A stretch of DNA of 64,000 nucleotides from Candidatus Leptovillus affinis (GTDB lineage: Bacteria; Chloroflexota; Anaerolineae; Promineifilales; Promineifilaceae). Position numbers and translations under genes: made by a program. The stretch is taken from contig JADIYP010000001.1 in assembly GCA_016705235.1 (NCBI GenBank), positions 1,302,001 to 1,366,000 on the forward strand, given 5' to 3'. The stretch's first letter is position 1. The number at the start of each line of letters is the position of its first letter. Under the pieces are notes generated by a model. That model was not told the DNA's origin, ran no database searches, and saw nothing but the letters and a program-made list of their open reading frames with translations. Below are positions 41,691 through 49,765 of the stretch, one piece after another.

Positions 41691-42299
41691 TTAAGGGATC
41701 AGGCGCTGGCGCAGCCAACGGCCGTCTGGTTGCAGCGTATAGGCGAAGCGGTCGGGCAAATTGTCCGGTTGGCTTTGCCAAAATTCATACCGATAGGGCT
41801 GCAAACGATAGCCGCCCCAGGCGCTGGGTAAGGGAATTTGCCCGGCCTGGAATTTTTGTTTGAGTTCGGCCATTTTCGCTTGCAAAATGCTTCGTGAGGA
41901 AATAACTTCGCTGGATTGTGTGAGCCAGGCACCCAATTGGCTGCCGCGCGGCCGGGTGACAAAATATTGCCACACTTCAGTGGTGGAAAGGGCAACGGCC
42001 GTTCCCTGAATGCGCACCTGACACCCCAGCGCCAGCCAGGGAAAAAGCAGCGCCGCCTGCGGATGGGCGTTTAAATCATGCGCCTTTTGCGTGTCCAGGC
42101 CGGTGTAAAAGACAAATCCCTGCTGATCATACGTGCGCAGAAGCACGAGACGGGACGAAACGTCGCCTTCAGCCGACACAGTCGCCAGGCTCATGGCATT
42201 GGGTTGGGGCAAATTCTGCGCCTGAGCCGCCTGGTACCAGGCGGCAAACTGCGCCAGCGGATCATCGTGAAGGTCTGTGGCAGGGGGTGATTCACTCAT
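41691..42299 (-). CDS. pdxH: pyridoxamine 5'-phosphate oxidase
   Basis: 202 residues. FMN enzyme that oxidises pyridoxine/pyridoxamine phosphate to PLP. DPLAQFAAWYQAAQAQNLPQ and PNAMSLATVSAEGDVSSRLV are the N-terminal family blocks. VLLRTYDQQGFVFYT binds FMN. NAHPQAALLFPW and VRIQGTAVALS follow. SRPRGS-type TRPRGSQLGAWLTQSSEVI and the end WGGYRLQPYRYEFWQ, DRFAYTLQP, WLRQRLIP complete it. The C-terminal LIP replaces the common LSP/LAP. It is 16 bases downstream of the terminator of the RRM gene and upstream of fbp. PLP made here serves enzymes such as KynU. Confidence 0.94.
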   Translation of the reverse strand: MSESPPATDLHDDPLAQFAAWYQAAQAQNLPQPNAMSLATVSAEGDVSSRLVLLRTYDQQGFVFYTGLDTQKAHDLNAHPQAALLFPWLALGCQVRIQGTAVALSTTEVWQYFVTRPRGSQLGAWLTQSSEVISSRSILQAKMAELKQKFQAGQIPLPSAWGGYRLQPYRYEFWQSQPDNLPDRFAYTLQPDGRWLRQRLIP

Positions 42300-42315
42300 T
42301 ACCGGGCAGAGGGAC

Positions 42316-42364
42316 AAAAAAACGGCCGTCTTGGTTCCCAATCAGGTTCCGAGACGGCCGTTTT
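42316..42364 (-). terminator. rho-independent terminator of the RRM gene, stem made of octamers
   Basis: On the minus strand, AAAACGGCCGTCT and AGACGGCCGTTTT (42352-42364 and 42319-42331) form a 13-base stem with a 20-base loop, followed by seven T. Each arm is an ACGGCCGT octamer with matched flanks. It lies 46 bases after the stop of the RRM gene. Confidence 0.85.
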
Positions 42365-42409
42365 GCTATGCGCTTGTTTGCAATTGACCTGTTGCCAGGA
42401 ATCAATTAC

Positions 42410-42814
42410 TTACCAACGGCGGCTGTTTCCACTATCGTTGTAATCATTACGACGGCCGTAGTTATCACCACCACCACCACGGCTGCTACCGCCACGGCTG
42501 TCACCACGGCCACCGCCGCTCCGACTGCCGCCGCCACCACTGCGATTACCACCGCCGCCACTGCGTTCTTCACGCGGACGGGCCTCGTTGACGCGCAAAT
42601 TACGACCGCCAACTTCTTTGCCGTCTAAAGCAGCAATTGCTGCATCAGCCGCAGAAGGGGCCATCTCGACGAAGCAGAAACCACGAAAACGGCCGGTGTC
42701 CCGGTCATTGATCATGGCGACTGATTCGACATCACCGAACTCTGAAAACAGGTCACGAACATCTTCTTCTGTGGCCGAAAACGACAAATTCCCTACGTAA
42801 ACTTTCTTTGCCAA
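42410..42814 (-). CDS. RRM-type RNA-binding protein with Gly/Arg-rich tail
   Basis: 134 residues. One RNA recognition motif fills residues 1-82: RNP2 is VYVGNLSF and RNP1 is RGFCFVEM, with the aromatic residues that stack on RNA. The tail, about 50 residues, is Gly/Arg/Ser-rich (SGGGGNRSGGGG, RGDSRGGSSRGGG) and likely disordered. This matches the small RNA-binding proteins of cyanobacteria and Chloroflexota, some induced by cold. Its own terminator follows at 42316. The intergenic region upstream now contains the second MITE copy at 42938, 123 bases before the start codon. Confidence 0.93.
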   Translation of the reverse strand: MAKKVYVGNLSFSATEEDVRDLFSEFGDVESVAMINDRDTGRFRGFCFVEMAPSAADAAIAALDGKEVGGRNLRVNEARPREERSGGGGNRSGGGGSRSGGGRGDSRGGSSRGGGGDNYGRRNDYNDSGNSRRW

Positions 42815-42937
42815 GTCTAACTCTCTCCAAAATGTAGTCCCAGTCTAAAACACAACCAAAAGCTGCGCAAACATGGGTGAAAAATATTTAACGTTTATAG
42901 GATACCCGTATTTTTCGATTTGTCCACAAAATGATTC

Positions 42938-43122
42938 CAGGAATTCTCAATTTAACTAGAAATATGTCATGCTGAGGTCCTCCGAAGCATCCCGTTCAGC
43001 CCTAATGACCAATACATGGGGATTCTTCGCTCCGCAGACTCCGCTCAGAATGACAATTCAGCCTAAATTGCAAAGAAATTGCCCTGTTCGCACGAATGCC
43101 TGATCTAAATTGAGAATTGCTG
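42938..43122. mobile_element. 185-bp MITE-like element, copy 2
   Basis: Reverse complement of the element at 5670-5854, identical over all 185 bases by eye. The flanks are AAATGATTC at 42929-42937 and 43123-43131, a perfect 9-base target duplication different from that of copy 1. It sits between the RRM gene and tadA. No coding capacity. Confidence 0.9.
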
Positions 43123-43282
43123 AAATGATTCCCGAAAGCGGTTTCTGGTCAGTTGTAAGCCGATTCCTCCTAAAAAATCGCCGGGAACCCGTATTCCGCA
43201 ATCCGTTGCCCGTAATCCATTGCCGCTAACTCTGGAAAATCTGTCGGATGCCGGGAGGCGGACTTCAAGCGGCGGTCAGTGT

Positions 43283-43288
43283 TATAAT
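43283..43288 (+). promoter_or_regulatory. -10 box of tadA, leaderless
   Basis: A perfect TATAAT ends seven bases before the tadA ATG at 43296. No Shine-Dalgarno sequence is present between them. The -35 region is not convincing. Confidence 0.55.
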
Positions 43289-43295
43289 CTCGCGT

Positions 43296-43826
43296 ATGGT
43301 AGACGATTTGCTGACTCAAAAGCCTATTCCCGACGATGCGCGGACGGAAGCGGATGATTATTGGATGAATCTGGCGCTGGCACAGGCTGCCCAGGCGGCG
43401 GCTTTGGGGGAAGTGCCCGTAGGCGCGGTGGCGGTGCTGAATGGCGCCGTGATTGGCGTCGGGTTTAACCGTAAAGAAGCCGACCTGGACCCGATGGCTC
43501 ATGCAGAGATGATTGCGCTGCGGGCGGCGGCAACGGCCGTGCAAAACTGGCGGCTGATTGGCGTGACGCTCTACTGCACGTTGGAACCCTGCCCCATGTG
43601 CGCCGGGGCAATGATTCAGGCGCGGCTGTCGCGATTGGTCTATGGCGCTAAAGACACGCGCTTTGGCGCAGATGGTTCGGTCGTCCAGGTATTGCGCGCG
43701 CCGGAATTTAATCACCGGGTGGCCATCACGTCTGGCGTGTTAGAGGAAGAGGCGGCCGCCTTGTTGCAACAATTTTTTCAGGACTTGCGCGAAAAACGGG
43801 GAAAAGCGGAAAAACGCGATCTGTAA
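43296..43826 (+). CDS. tadA: tRNA-specific adenosine deaminase TadA
   Basis: 176 residues. Makes inosine at the wobble position of tRNA-Arg(ACG). The zinc site is AHAEMIAL (His plus catalytic Glu) and EPCPMCAGAM (two Cys). YWMNLALAQAAQAAALGEVP, VPVGAVAVLNGAVIGVGFN and RLVYGAKDTRFGADG are family blocks. The N-terminus is about 20 residues longer than usual, but the leaderless ATG at 43296 is set by the TATAAT just before it. Convergent with the second murJ, 15 bases apart. Confidence 0.95.
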   Translation: MVDDLLTQKPIPDDARTEADDYWMNLALAQAAQAAALGEVPVGAVAVLNGAVIGVGFNRKEADLDPMAHAEMIALRAAATAVQNWRLIGVTLYCTLEPCPMCAGAMIQARLSRLVYGAKDTRFGADGSVVQVLRAPEFNHRVAITSGVLEEEAAALLQQFFQDLREKRGKAEKRDL

Positions 43827-43841
43827 GTGGTTCTGCTGCCG

Positions 43842-45464
43842 TTAGCGACTGAATCGTCGACGGCCGTAAGCCACAACTTGCTCCAATTCCTTCACGCGCA
43901 GCACGGCGCAGGCCAGCAAATAAGCCAATCCGCCCACGACCGACCCCACCAGCATCTGCCACCAGGGGGAAGCGGGAATTTGCGCCAGGGCGATGAGGGT
44001 AACGGCCGTCATCACCCCCGCCGCCAATCCCATGCGCAGGCTGCCATCCAGCAGCGCGCGCCCTTCCAGCCGCCCCATCTTGCGCCGCAGCAGCCAAAAC
44101 AGCAGCGCCACTTCAAAGTAGTTGGATAGGCTAAACCCCAATGCTAGCCCGCCCAGCGGCAGCAGCCCGCGCTGCGGAAAAACCTTCTGGCTCAACCACA
44201 AACTCAGCACCGCCATGATGGCTATCTGCGCGCCGCCGGCCAAAACCGGCGTCAATGTGTCGCTCAAGGCGTAAAAAGCGCGGGCAATCACTTCCAACAT
44301 CATCAGGGCAATCAATCCCAGCGACAGGTAAAACAAGGCCGCCGAAGCAAATTCGGTGGATTCGGCGTTGAACAAACCGCGTTCAAACAAAAGCGTGATG
44401 GTGGGTTGGCTGAGCAGCAGCAGCAGCACGGTAATCGGGAACCCCAGAAACAGCAGCAGGCGTAAAGAATCGGTGATGATGACCCGCATATCATCCAGCG
44501 CATGACGGGCGGCCAGCGTAGACAGCGTGGGGAAGGCGGCAATGCCCAGGGCAATGCCCAAAATACCCAACGGCAAATTGATGATGCGAAAGGCCACGTT
44601 AATGGCCGGTAGGCTGCCCAGAGCCATCACGGCCGTTCCTGTTAGAAACAAAATAATGAATTTGTTGATCTCGCTAAAAGACAACCCCAACACACGCGGG
44701 GCCATCAGCTTCAATACCTGGATGACGCCGGGATCGCGCACGGTGACAATCGGCGCGTAACGCGCTTTCTTTTGCGCCAACCCCGGCAGTTGGATCAAAA
44801 AGTGGCCCAATGCGCCAAGCACTGTGCCTACCGCCAGCCCCATGGCTTTGCCTTGGGTTGGACCGGCGTCTGGCTGCACCCAAAGCACTGCCCCGGCGAT
44901 GATGCCCAAATTGTAGATGGTGGGAGCCAGCGCCGGCAGCAAAAAATGCTGACGCGCGTTTAACGCGCCCATGATCACCCCGCTGGCGGCAAAGATGACC
45001 GTGGAAAACAGCATCACCCGCATTAAGGTGACCGTTAGCGGCAGCAGTTCCGGGGCCAGGGTGATCTGGTCGGCATAAAAGAATTGGATGAGCGGCGCGG
45101 CAAAAATGGCCGCCAGCACAGCAATCGCCGCGACCACCAGGGTAATCAGGTTGATGACTGACGAGAACAGCCGCCAGGCGCCCGGCTCGTCCTGGCGCAC
45201 AAAGTAGGCGGAAAATGTGGGAATAAAGGCCGAGCCAATCGCGCCGCCGGCGACAATCATAAAAATCGCTTCCGGGAAGCGGCTGGCGACGGCATAGGCA
45301 TTGGCTTCCAGGGTTTCTGTGCCCAAATAATTAAGCGTGACCATGTCGCGCACCAGCCCTACTACTCGACTGAGCATGACGGCCACGCTCACCAATCCGG
45401 CGGCGCGGAGGACCTGGGAACGGCCGTTATCCAACTTGTTTTCTTCTGTTTCTGTGGCGGACAT
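43842..45464 (-). CDS. murJ: lipid II flippase MurJ (second copy)
   Basis: 540 residues, MviN/MurJ fold with 13-14 helices. AAGLVSVAVMLSRVVGLVRD, MVTLNYLGTETLEANAYAVA and FIPTFSAYFVRQDEPGAWRL are the MurJ N-terminal blocks. LPLGILGIALGIAAFPTLST is the central signature. It is only partly similar to the copy at 34431. This one keeps the more canonical RVVGLVRD and LPLGILGIAL sequences, so it may be the true lipid II flippase. The other could flip a different lipid-linked glycan; this is inference. TATAAT on the minus strand at 45478-45473 lies eight bases before the ATG, indicating a leaderless mRNA. Confidence 0.92.
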   Translation of the reverse strand: MSATETEENKLDNGRSQVLRAAGLVSVAVMLSRVVGLVRDMVTLNYLGTETLEANAYAVASRFPEAIFMIVAGGAIGSAFIPTFSAYFVRQDEPGAWRLFSSVINLITLVVAAIAVLAAIFAAPLIQFFYADQITLAPELLPLTVTLMRVMLFSTVIFAASGVIMGALNARQHFLLPALAPTIYNLGIIAGAVLWVQPDAGPTQGKAMGLAVGTVLGALGHFLIQLPGLAQKKARYAPIVTVRDPGVIQVLKLMAPRVLGLSFSEINKFIILFLTGTAVMALGSLPAINVAFRIINLPLGILGIALGIAAFPTLSTLAARHALDDMRVIITDSLRLLLFLGFPITVLLLLLSQPTITLLFERGLFNAESTEFASAALFYLSLGLIALMMLEVIARAFYALSDTLTPVLAGGAQIAIMAVLSLWLSQKVFPQRGLLPLGGLALGFSLSNYFEVALLFWLLRRKMGRLEGRALLDGSLRMGLAAGVMTAVTLIALAQIPASPWWQMLVGSVVGGLAYLLACAVLRVKELEQVVAYGRRRFSR

Positions 45465-45472
45465 AGCGGAGG

Positions 45473-45478
45473 ATTATA
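45473..45478 (-). promoter_or_regulatory. -10 box of the second murJ, leaderless
   Basis: TATAAT on the minus strand, eight bases before the ATG at 45464, with no ribosome binding site between. Upstream on the same strand is a hairpin (CGGGCTGGT/ACCAGCCCG, 45502-45528) followed by TTTTTGTTTT, which may stop transcription coming from further upstream. Confidence 0.5.
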
Positions 45479-45501
45479 CGACCAACGCTTTAAAACAAAA
45501 A

Positions 45502-45528
45502 CGGGCTGGTCCCCAACGAACCAGCCCG
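45502..45528. terminator. hairpin with T tract between murJ and the GT39-like gene
   Basis: CGGGCTGGT and ACCAGCCCG form a nine-base stem. T-rich sequence follows on the minus strand (TTTTTGTTTT), and GGTTTTTGG follows on the plus strand. No gene ends nearby, so it probably insulates the two divergent promoters. Confidence 0.5.
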
Positions 45529-45629
45529 ATTGGTTTTTGGAGAGTCAGGAACGCCGAAACCTGACTCTCGTTAAAAGGAGGAGAAGAAGAAGAGATTTTA
45601 CCCTTCAATGACTATTCTAAGGCAAAACC

Positions 45630-45685
45630 CCTACGGCACACTGTACGCCGATCCTACGCAAAACCTACGCCAAACCTACGCTAGT
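45630..45685. promoter_or_regulatory. direct repeats with 11-base period, possible operator
   Basis: CCTACGCAAAA, CCTACGCCAAA and CCTACGCTAGT start at 45653, 45664 and 45675, exactly 11 bases apart. A fourth CCTACGG lies at 45630, 23 bases earlier. Direct repeats spaced by one helical turn are typical of OmpR/PhoB-type regulator binding. They lie 120-150 bases before the gene at 45801 and about 200 before the divergent murJ. The remaining part of 45465-45800 holds no convincing gene. Confidence 0.45.
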
Positions 45686-45800
45686 GAAAATTGGAACAAT
45701 ACAGGCGGCGATTCGACCCTCTGACAGAGTTCAGACTGCCGATCTCCAACCTGCTTACGCCGCGTCTGCATGACGTTTAAGAGGGGACAGGCTAAAATCC

Positions 45801-48599
45801 ATGACCATGACCCGAATCAACCGGTATCACGCCCTGGTTTTTATGCTGCTTTGTTTGCTGGCGGCGGCTGTGCTGCGCTTGCCAGATTTGCAAGTCGTGC
45901 CGCCGGGCGTGCATTACGATGAGGCGGCCAATGGTATTTTGGCGGCGGAAATTGGGCGGGGCGAAAGCCGTCCGATCTTTATTGAAAGCTACACGGGCAA
46001 GGAAGTACTGTTTTTCTACTTGGCCGGGGCGTTGGCGCGGTTGGTGGGGGAGACGGTGTTTGCGCTGCGGCTTACGGCCGTTTTCATCAGCCTGTTAACC
46101 ATTGCCGCAACCTACTGGCTGGGGCGCGAACTGTTACGGGATCGACGGGTGGCCTTGTTGGCCGCCGCGCTGCTGGCGGTGAGTTTTTGGCACCTGGTGT
46201 TCAGCCGGTTGGGATTTCGGGCCATCAGCGAGCCGCTGCTGCAAGCTCTGACGGCCGCAGCGTTGTTTCGCGGACTGCGGCGCGGGCAGTGGCGCTGGCT
46301 GATTATGAGCGGTGTGTGCCTGGGCCTGACAGGGTACACCTATTTGGCGGCGCGGCTGTTTCCCGTGCCGCTGCTGCTGGCGGCGCTGCCGCTGCTTTTC
46401 CAGCGGCAGCAGTACAAACTGCGCTGGCGGCAGTTGGCGGTGGTTGCTGGCATTGGCCTGGTGGTGGTTGCGCCGCTGCTCGTTTACTTCGTCACCCATC
46501 CAGATGCCTTTTGGGTGCGGATTGGTCAGGTTGGCCCGGCCAGCAGCCGGGCGCTGCTGGAAAGTTATGGGCGCACGCTGCAAATGTTTTTCTTGAAGGG
46601 CGATCCGTATGTGCGCTTTAACGTGCCGGAACGGCCGTTATTCAGCCTATTTTGGGGTGCATTGTTGGTGGTGGGCTGGGTCGTAACCCTGTTAAGTTGG
46701 CGGAAATTGCGGGCTGACTGGCAGCGAGCCGCAGCGGTTTTGCTCTTGTGCGTGCCGTTTATCATGATTTTGCCCACTGCGCTGGCCGTTAATGAAATTT
46801 TGCCCAGCAATTTACGGGCGATTGGCCTGATTCCATTCATCTTTTATTTACCGGCGCTGGGATTGGTGACGTTGGTGGATGTGTTGGCGCAGCGGTTGGC
46901 ACGGCCGTATCTGGCCAACACTGGCTTTCTGGTTCTGTGTGGCGTGGTTTTGGTCGCGGAAGGGGTGGCGCTGAACCGGCTTTATTTTGACGTTTGGGGA
47001 GCAGACCCGGCGCTGTTTGTGGCTACCGATGGCGATTTAACGGCCGTGGCCGATTTCCTCAACACCCTGCCGCCCAAGCCCGACGAGACCATTTTTGTCG
47101 CCGCGTTGCATTACCAACACCCGACCATCGCCTATCTCAGCGACCGGTATGGCGAGGTGAAGTGGCTGCCAGGAAGCGCGGCGTTTGTGTGGCCGGTGCA
47201 AGGGTCAGCGCTGTACATTTATCCCATCAACAGCCCGCTGCCAGATTGGGCCGAGCCATTTTTGGCCGGGGCGACGGCGTTGCCCACGGTAAATGGGCCG
47301 GATGGACAACCGGCGTTTGTGGCGTATCGCGTAACGGCCGTGCCAACCATCAACCCGCCCCACGCGCAAACCGTCCATTTTGGCGGCGCGGTCACTTTGT
47401 TGGGCTACGATGTCGGCCCGGCGGCGGCCGGTGAAACGGCGCCGCTGACCCTTTATTGGCGCATCGACGCCGTGCCCGGAGCCGATTTTATGCCCTTTGC
47501 TCACCTGGAAGATGCCTGGGGCGCGCGCTGGAGCCAGGCGCAGACGTTTGCCTATCCGGTTGCCCAATGGCAGGCGGGCGATGTGGTGGTGCAGCGCGTT
47601 GACGTGCCGGTTCCGGCGGGCGCGCCGCCGGGTGATTATCGGGTGCGTTTGGGCTGGTTTGATGAGGCGAGCGGGGAACGCCTGCCGGTGTTGGATGGCG
47701 ACGGCCGTTTTGCCGGTGACAGCCTGGTGATTGAAGGCCTGGCGGTAACAGCAGGGGCGCCGCCTGATCTGCTGCCTACGCCGCCATTTGTGGTGGATCA
47801 ACCAGTTCGGCGCGGGCTGCAATTGTTAGGCTACGAACGAGGAGGCAGCGCCATCACCACCGGCGAAACGATGGACCTGGCCTTTTGGTGGCTGGCCGAG
47901 GAGCCGCAGCCAGCCATTAGTTTGCGCGTGGAGGCTTTTCGCGCCGATCGTACCGGCCGGATTTTGTTGGAAACGCAGCCGGTGCATGGCACATACCCGT
48001 TCCCCAGTTGGGCGACGCCGCAGTTTGTTATCGACCGGCAGCGTCTGCCAATTCCGGTGAATCTGGAACCCGGTGAGTACCGCCTGACCCTGCACCTGTT
48101 CGATGCGGGCAACCAGTCGCTTTTCAAAGCGGATTTGGGGCCGTTGACTGTGGCGCAAACGGAACGCCTGTTTACCGCGCCTGATACGCAGTTCCCCTTG
48201 GCGGCGATATTTGGCGGGGAGATTCGGCTGTTGGGGTATGATTTGGCGGCTGGCGAGGCGGCGGGCACGTTTGATTTACGGCTGGTCTGGCAGGCCATCA
48301 CGCCGCCAACGGCCGATTACACCGTTTTTGTTCACGTTCTTAATCAAGATGGGACGTGCTGTCTTTGGCAGCAAGATGCGCTGCCCCAGCAGGGCCAATA
48401 TCCCACCAGCCGCTGGCTGGCGGGCGAAGTGGTGGTGGACGAGTACCAGATCGCGCTGCCGGAGGGAACCATGCCCGGTTATTACCCATTGGAAATTGGG
48501 TTGTATGTGGCGGAAAACGGCCGTCGCCTGCAAGTGCAATCGCCGCCGCTGCCGCCATCCGACGCGGTGTATCTGAATCCGCTGGTGGTGGGGGAATGA
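45801..48599 (+). CDS. GT39-like membrane glycosyltransferase with three C-terminal beta domains
   Basis: 932 residues. The N-terminal 530 form about 11-12 membrane helices with PGVHYDEAANGILAAEIGRG in the first outer loop, where the Asp-Glu matches the catalytic acidic pair of PMT/ArnT-type GT-C enzymes. LARLVGETVFALRLTAV and YLAARLFPVPLLLA follow. The remaining part has three related beta-sandwich repeats starting near residues 531 (VTLLGYDVG), 673 (LQLLGYERG) and 808 (IRLLGYDLA), each with a late GDYRVRLGWFD or GEYRLTLHLFD strand. It would transfer sugars from a polyprenyl donor outside the membrane. The extra domains may bind the acceptor. It converges with pheA, with a five-base gap. Confidence 0.8.
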   Translation: MTMTRINRYHALVFMLLCLLAAAVLRLPDLQVVPPGVHYDEAANGILAAEIGRGESRPIFIESYTGKEVLFFYLAGALARLVGETVFALRLTAVFISLLTIAATYWLGRELLRDRRVALLAAALLAVSFWHLVFSRLGFRAISEPLLQALTAAALFRGLRRGQWRWLIMSGVCLGLTGYTYLAARLFPVPLLLAALPLLFQRQQYKLRWRQLAVVAGIGLVVVAPLLVYFVTHPDAFWVRIGQVGPASSRALLESYGRTLQMFFLKGDPYVRFNVPERPLFSLFWGALLVVGWVVTLLSWRKLRADWQRAAAVLLLCVPFIMILPTALAVNEILPSNLRAIGLIPFIFYLPALGLVTLVDVLAQRLARPYLANTGFLVLCGVVLVAEGVALNRLYFDVWGADPALFVATDGDLTAVADFLNTLPPKPDETIFVAALHYQHPTIAYLSDRYGEVKWLPGSAAFVWPVQGSALYIYPINSPLPDWAEPFLAGATALPTVNGPDGQPAFVAYRVTAVPTINPPHAQTVHFGGAVTLLGYDVGPAAAGETAPLTLYWRIDAVPGADFMPFAHLEDAWGARWSQAQTFAYPVAQWQAGDVVVQRVDVPVPAGAPPGDYRVRLGWFDEASGERLPVLDGDGRFAGDSLVIEGLAVTAGAPPDLLPTPPFVVDQPVRRGLQLLGYERGGSAITTGETMDLAFWWLAEEPQPAISLRVEAFRADRTGRILLETQPVHGTYPFPSWATPQFVIDRQRLPIPVNLEPGEYRLTLHLFDAGNQSLFKADLGPLTVAQTERLFTAPDTQFPLAAIFGGEIRLLGYDLAAGEAAGTFDLRLVWQAITPPTADYTVFVHVLNQDGTCCLWQQDALPQQGQYPTSRWLAGEVVVDEYQIALPEGTMPGYYPLEIGLYVAENGRRLQVQSPPLPPSDAVYLNPLVVGE

Positions 48600-48604
48600 A
48601 GCCG

Positions 48605-49444
48605 TTACTCTTTTGTGTCGATTTTGGCTGCCGGATAAGAGCCTAACACTTTCAGGAAAGAGGCTCGTTTAAGAATGCCCAGCATCGCTTCGCGCACCAG
48701 TGGGTCATCTTCGTGCCCTTCAAAATCCACGTAAAACAGGTAATGCCAGGGACGGTTGCGCCGAGGGCGCGATTCGATCTTGGTCAGGTTGATGTTGCGG
48801 CTGGCCAGTTCACCCATCACGGCGTACAGCGCGCCGGGGACATGGCGGGTGGTGAAGATGATCGACGTTTTGCTGGGATCGTGCCGGGGCGGCGTGGATT
48901 TACCGAGGACAAAAAAGCGGGTGAAATTAAAGTCCAGGTCTTCCAGGTTACGCACGAGAATTTCCAGGTTGTAGGTTTGGGCGGCCAGTTCGCTGGCGAT
49001 GGCTGCCGTGCCCGGTTCCGGATTGGCGGCCAGATCGCGGGCTGCGCCGGCCGTGTCGTAGTAGTCGATGGGGGTGATGGCCAGGCGGCGCAGGGTCTGT
49101 TCGCATTGGGCCAGGGCCTGATAATGGGATTTGACGCGTTTGATGTCGCTGAGGTGGGAACCGGCGGGGGCCATGAGGCAGTGTTCTACTTTGACGATGG
49201 CCTCGGCCTGGACGGAGAGGTCGTGGTCCATGAGCAGGTCGTAGGCGGGGACGACGGTACCGGCGAGGGAGTTTTCGACGGGTAACATGCCGTGGGTGAC
49301 ACGGCCGTTATGCAGCGCTTCAAAAATCTCGGTAAATGTGCGGCATGGCAGGGTGCGCGCTTGCGCGCCAAAATGTTGGCGCACGGCTTGTTCTGAATAG
49401 GCGCCTGGTTCGCCCTGAAAGGCGATGAGTTGCTCTTCGACCAT
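48605..49444 (-). CDS. pheA: prephenate dehydratase
   Basis: 279 residues. Converts prephenate to phenylpyruvate in phenylalanine synthesis. The catalytic part has IAFQGEPGAYSEQAVRQHF, HGMLPVENSLAGTV, YYDTAGAARDLAANPE and the essential Thr in NFTRFFVLG. The ACT regulatory domain has SIIFTTRHVPGALYAVMGEL and the Phe-binding ESRPRRNRPWHYLFYVD. There is no chorismate mutase domain, so it is monofunctional. AGGAG eight bases before the ATG at 49444 sets the start. Probable feedback inhibition by phenylalanine through the ACT domain. Confidence 0.95.
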   Translation of the reverse strand: MVEEQLIAFQGEPGAYSEQAVRQHFGAQARTLPCRTFTEIFEALHNGRVTHGMLPVENSLAGTVVPAYDLLMDHDLSVQAEAIVKVEHCLMAPAGSHLSDIKRVKSHYQALAQCEQTLRRLAITPIDYYDTAGAARDLAANPEPGTAAIASELAAQTYNLEILVRNLEDLDFNFTRFFVLGKSTPPRHDPSKTSIIFTTRHVPGALYAVMGELASRNINLTKIESRPRRNRPWHYLFYVDFEGHEDDPLVREAMLGILKRASFLKVLGSYPAAKIDTKE

Positions 49445-49765
49445 GTTGTTTTCTCCTGGGTACTCTGCAAGGGCGGAAACGGCCGTAACGGCCGTACAAA
49501 CTACCACAAGTATACCGTTGAACCAAACCTGATACGAACCATATCCAGCGCAGAACCGGCTAATGGCCCACGATCCGTTTTCGGCTGGAAGACCTAATGA
49601 TTTTCCAATTTTCAGCCAGGAACATCGTGCATTTTTTACAAGAGACGATAGGTTTTGTGGTACTATTTGTCCATAGATGAAAGAGGAGCTGCCATCCCCT
49701 TAATACAACCCAAAGAAAGGCGCTGGCTGGCTGGTTGTCAGTGAAAATAGAAGGAGAACCCAACA

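Noticed and set aside
45608..45722. Short reading frame of 37 codons (MTILRQNPYG...) after an AGGAGG
   Set aside because: The spacing from AGGAGG to the ATG is about 30 bases, and it spans the 11-base direct repeats. More likely regulatory DNA.
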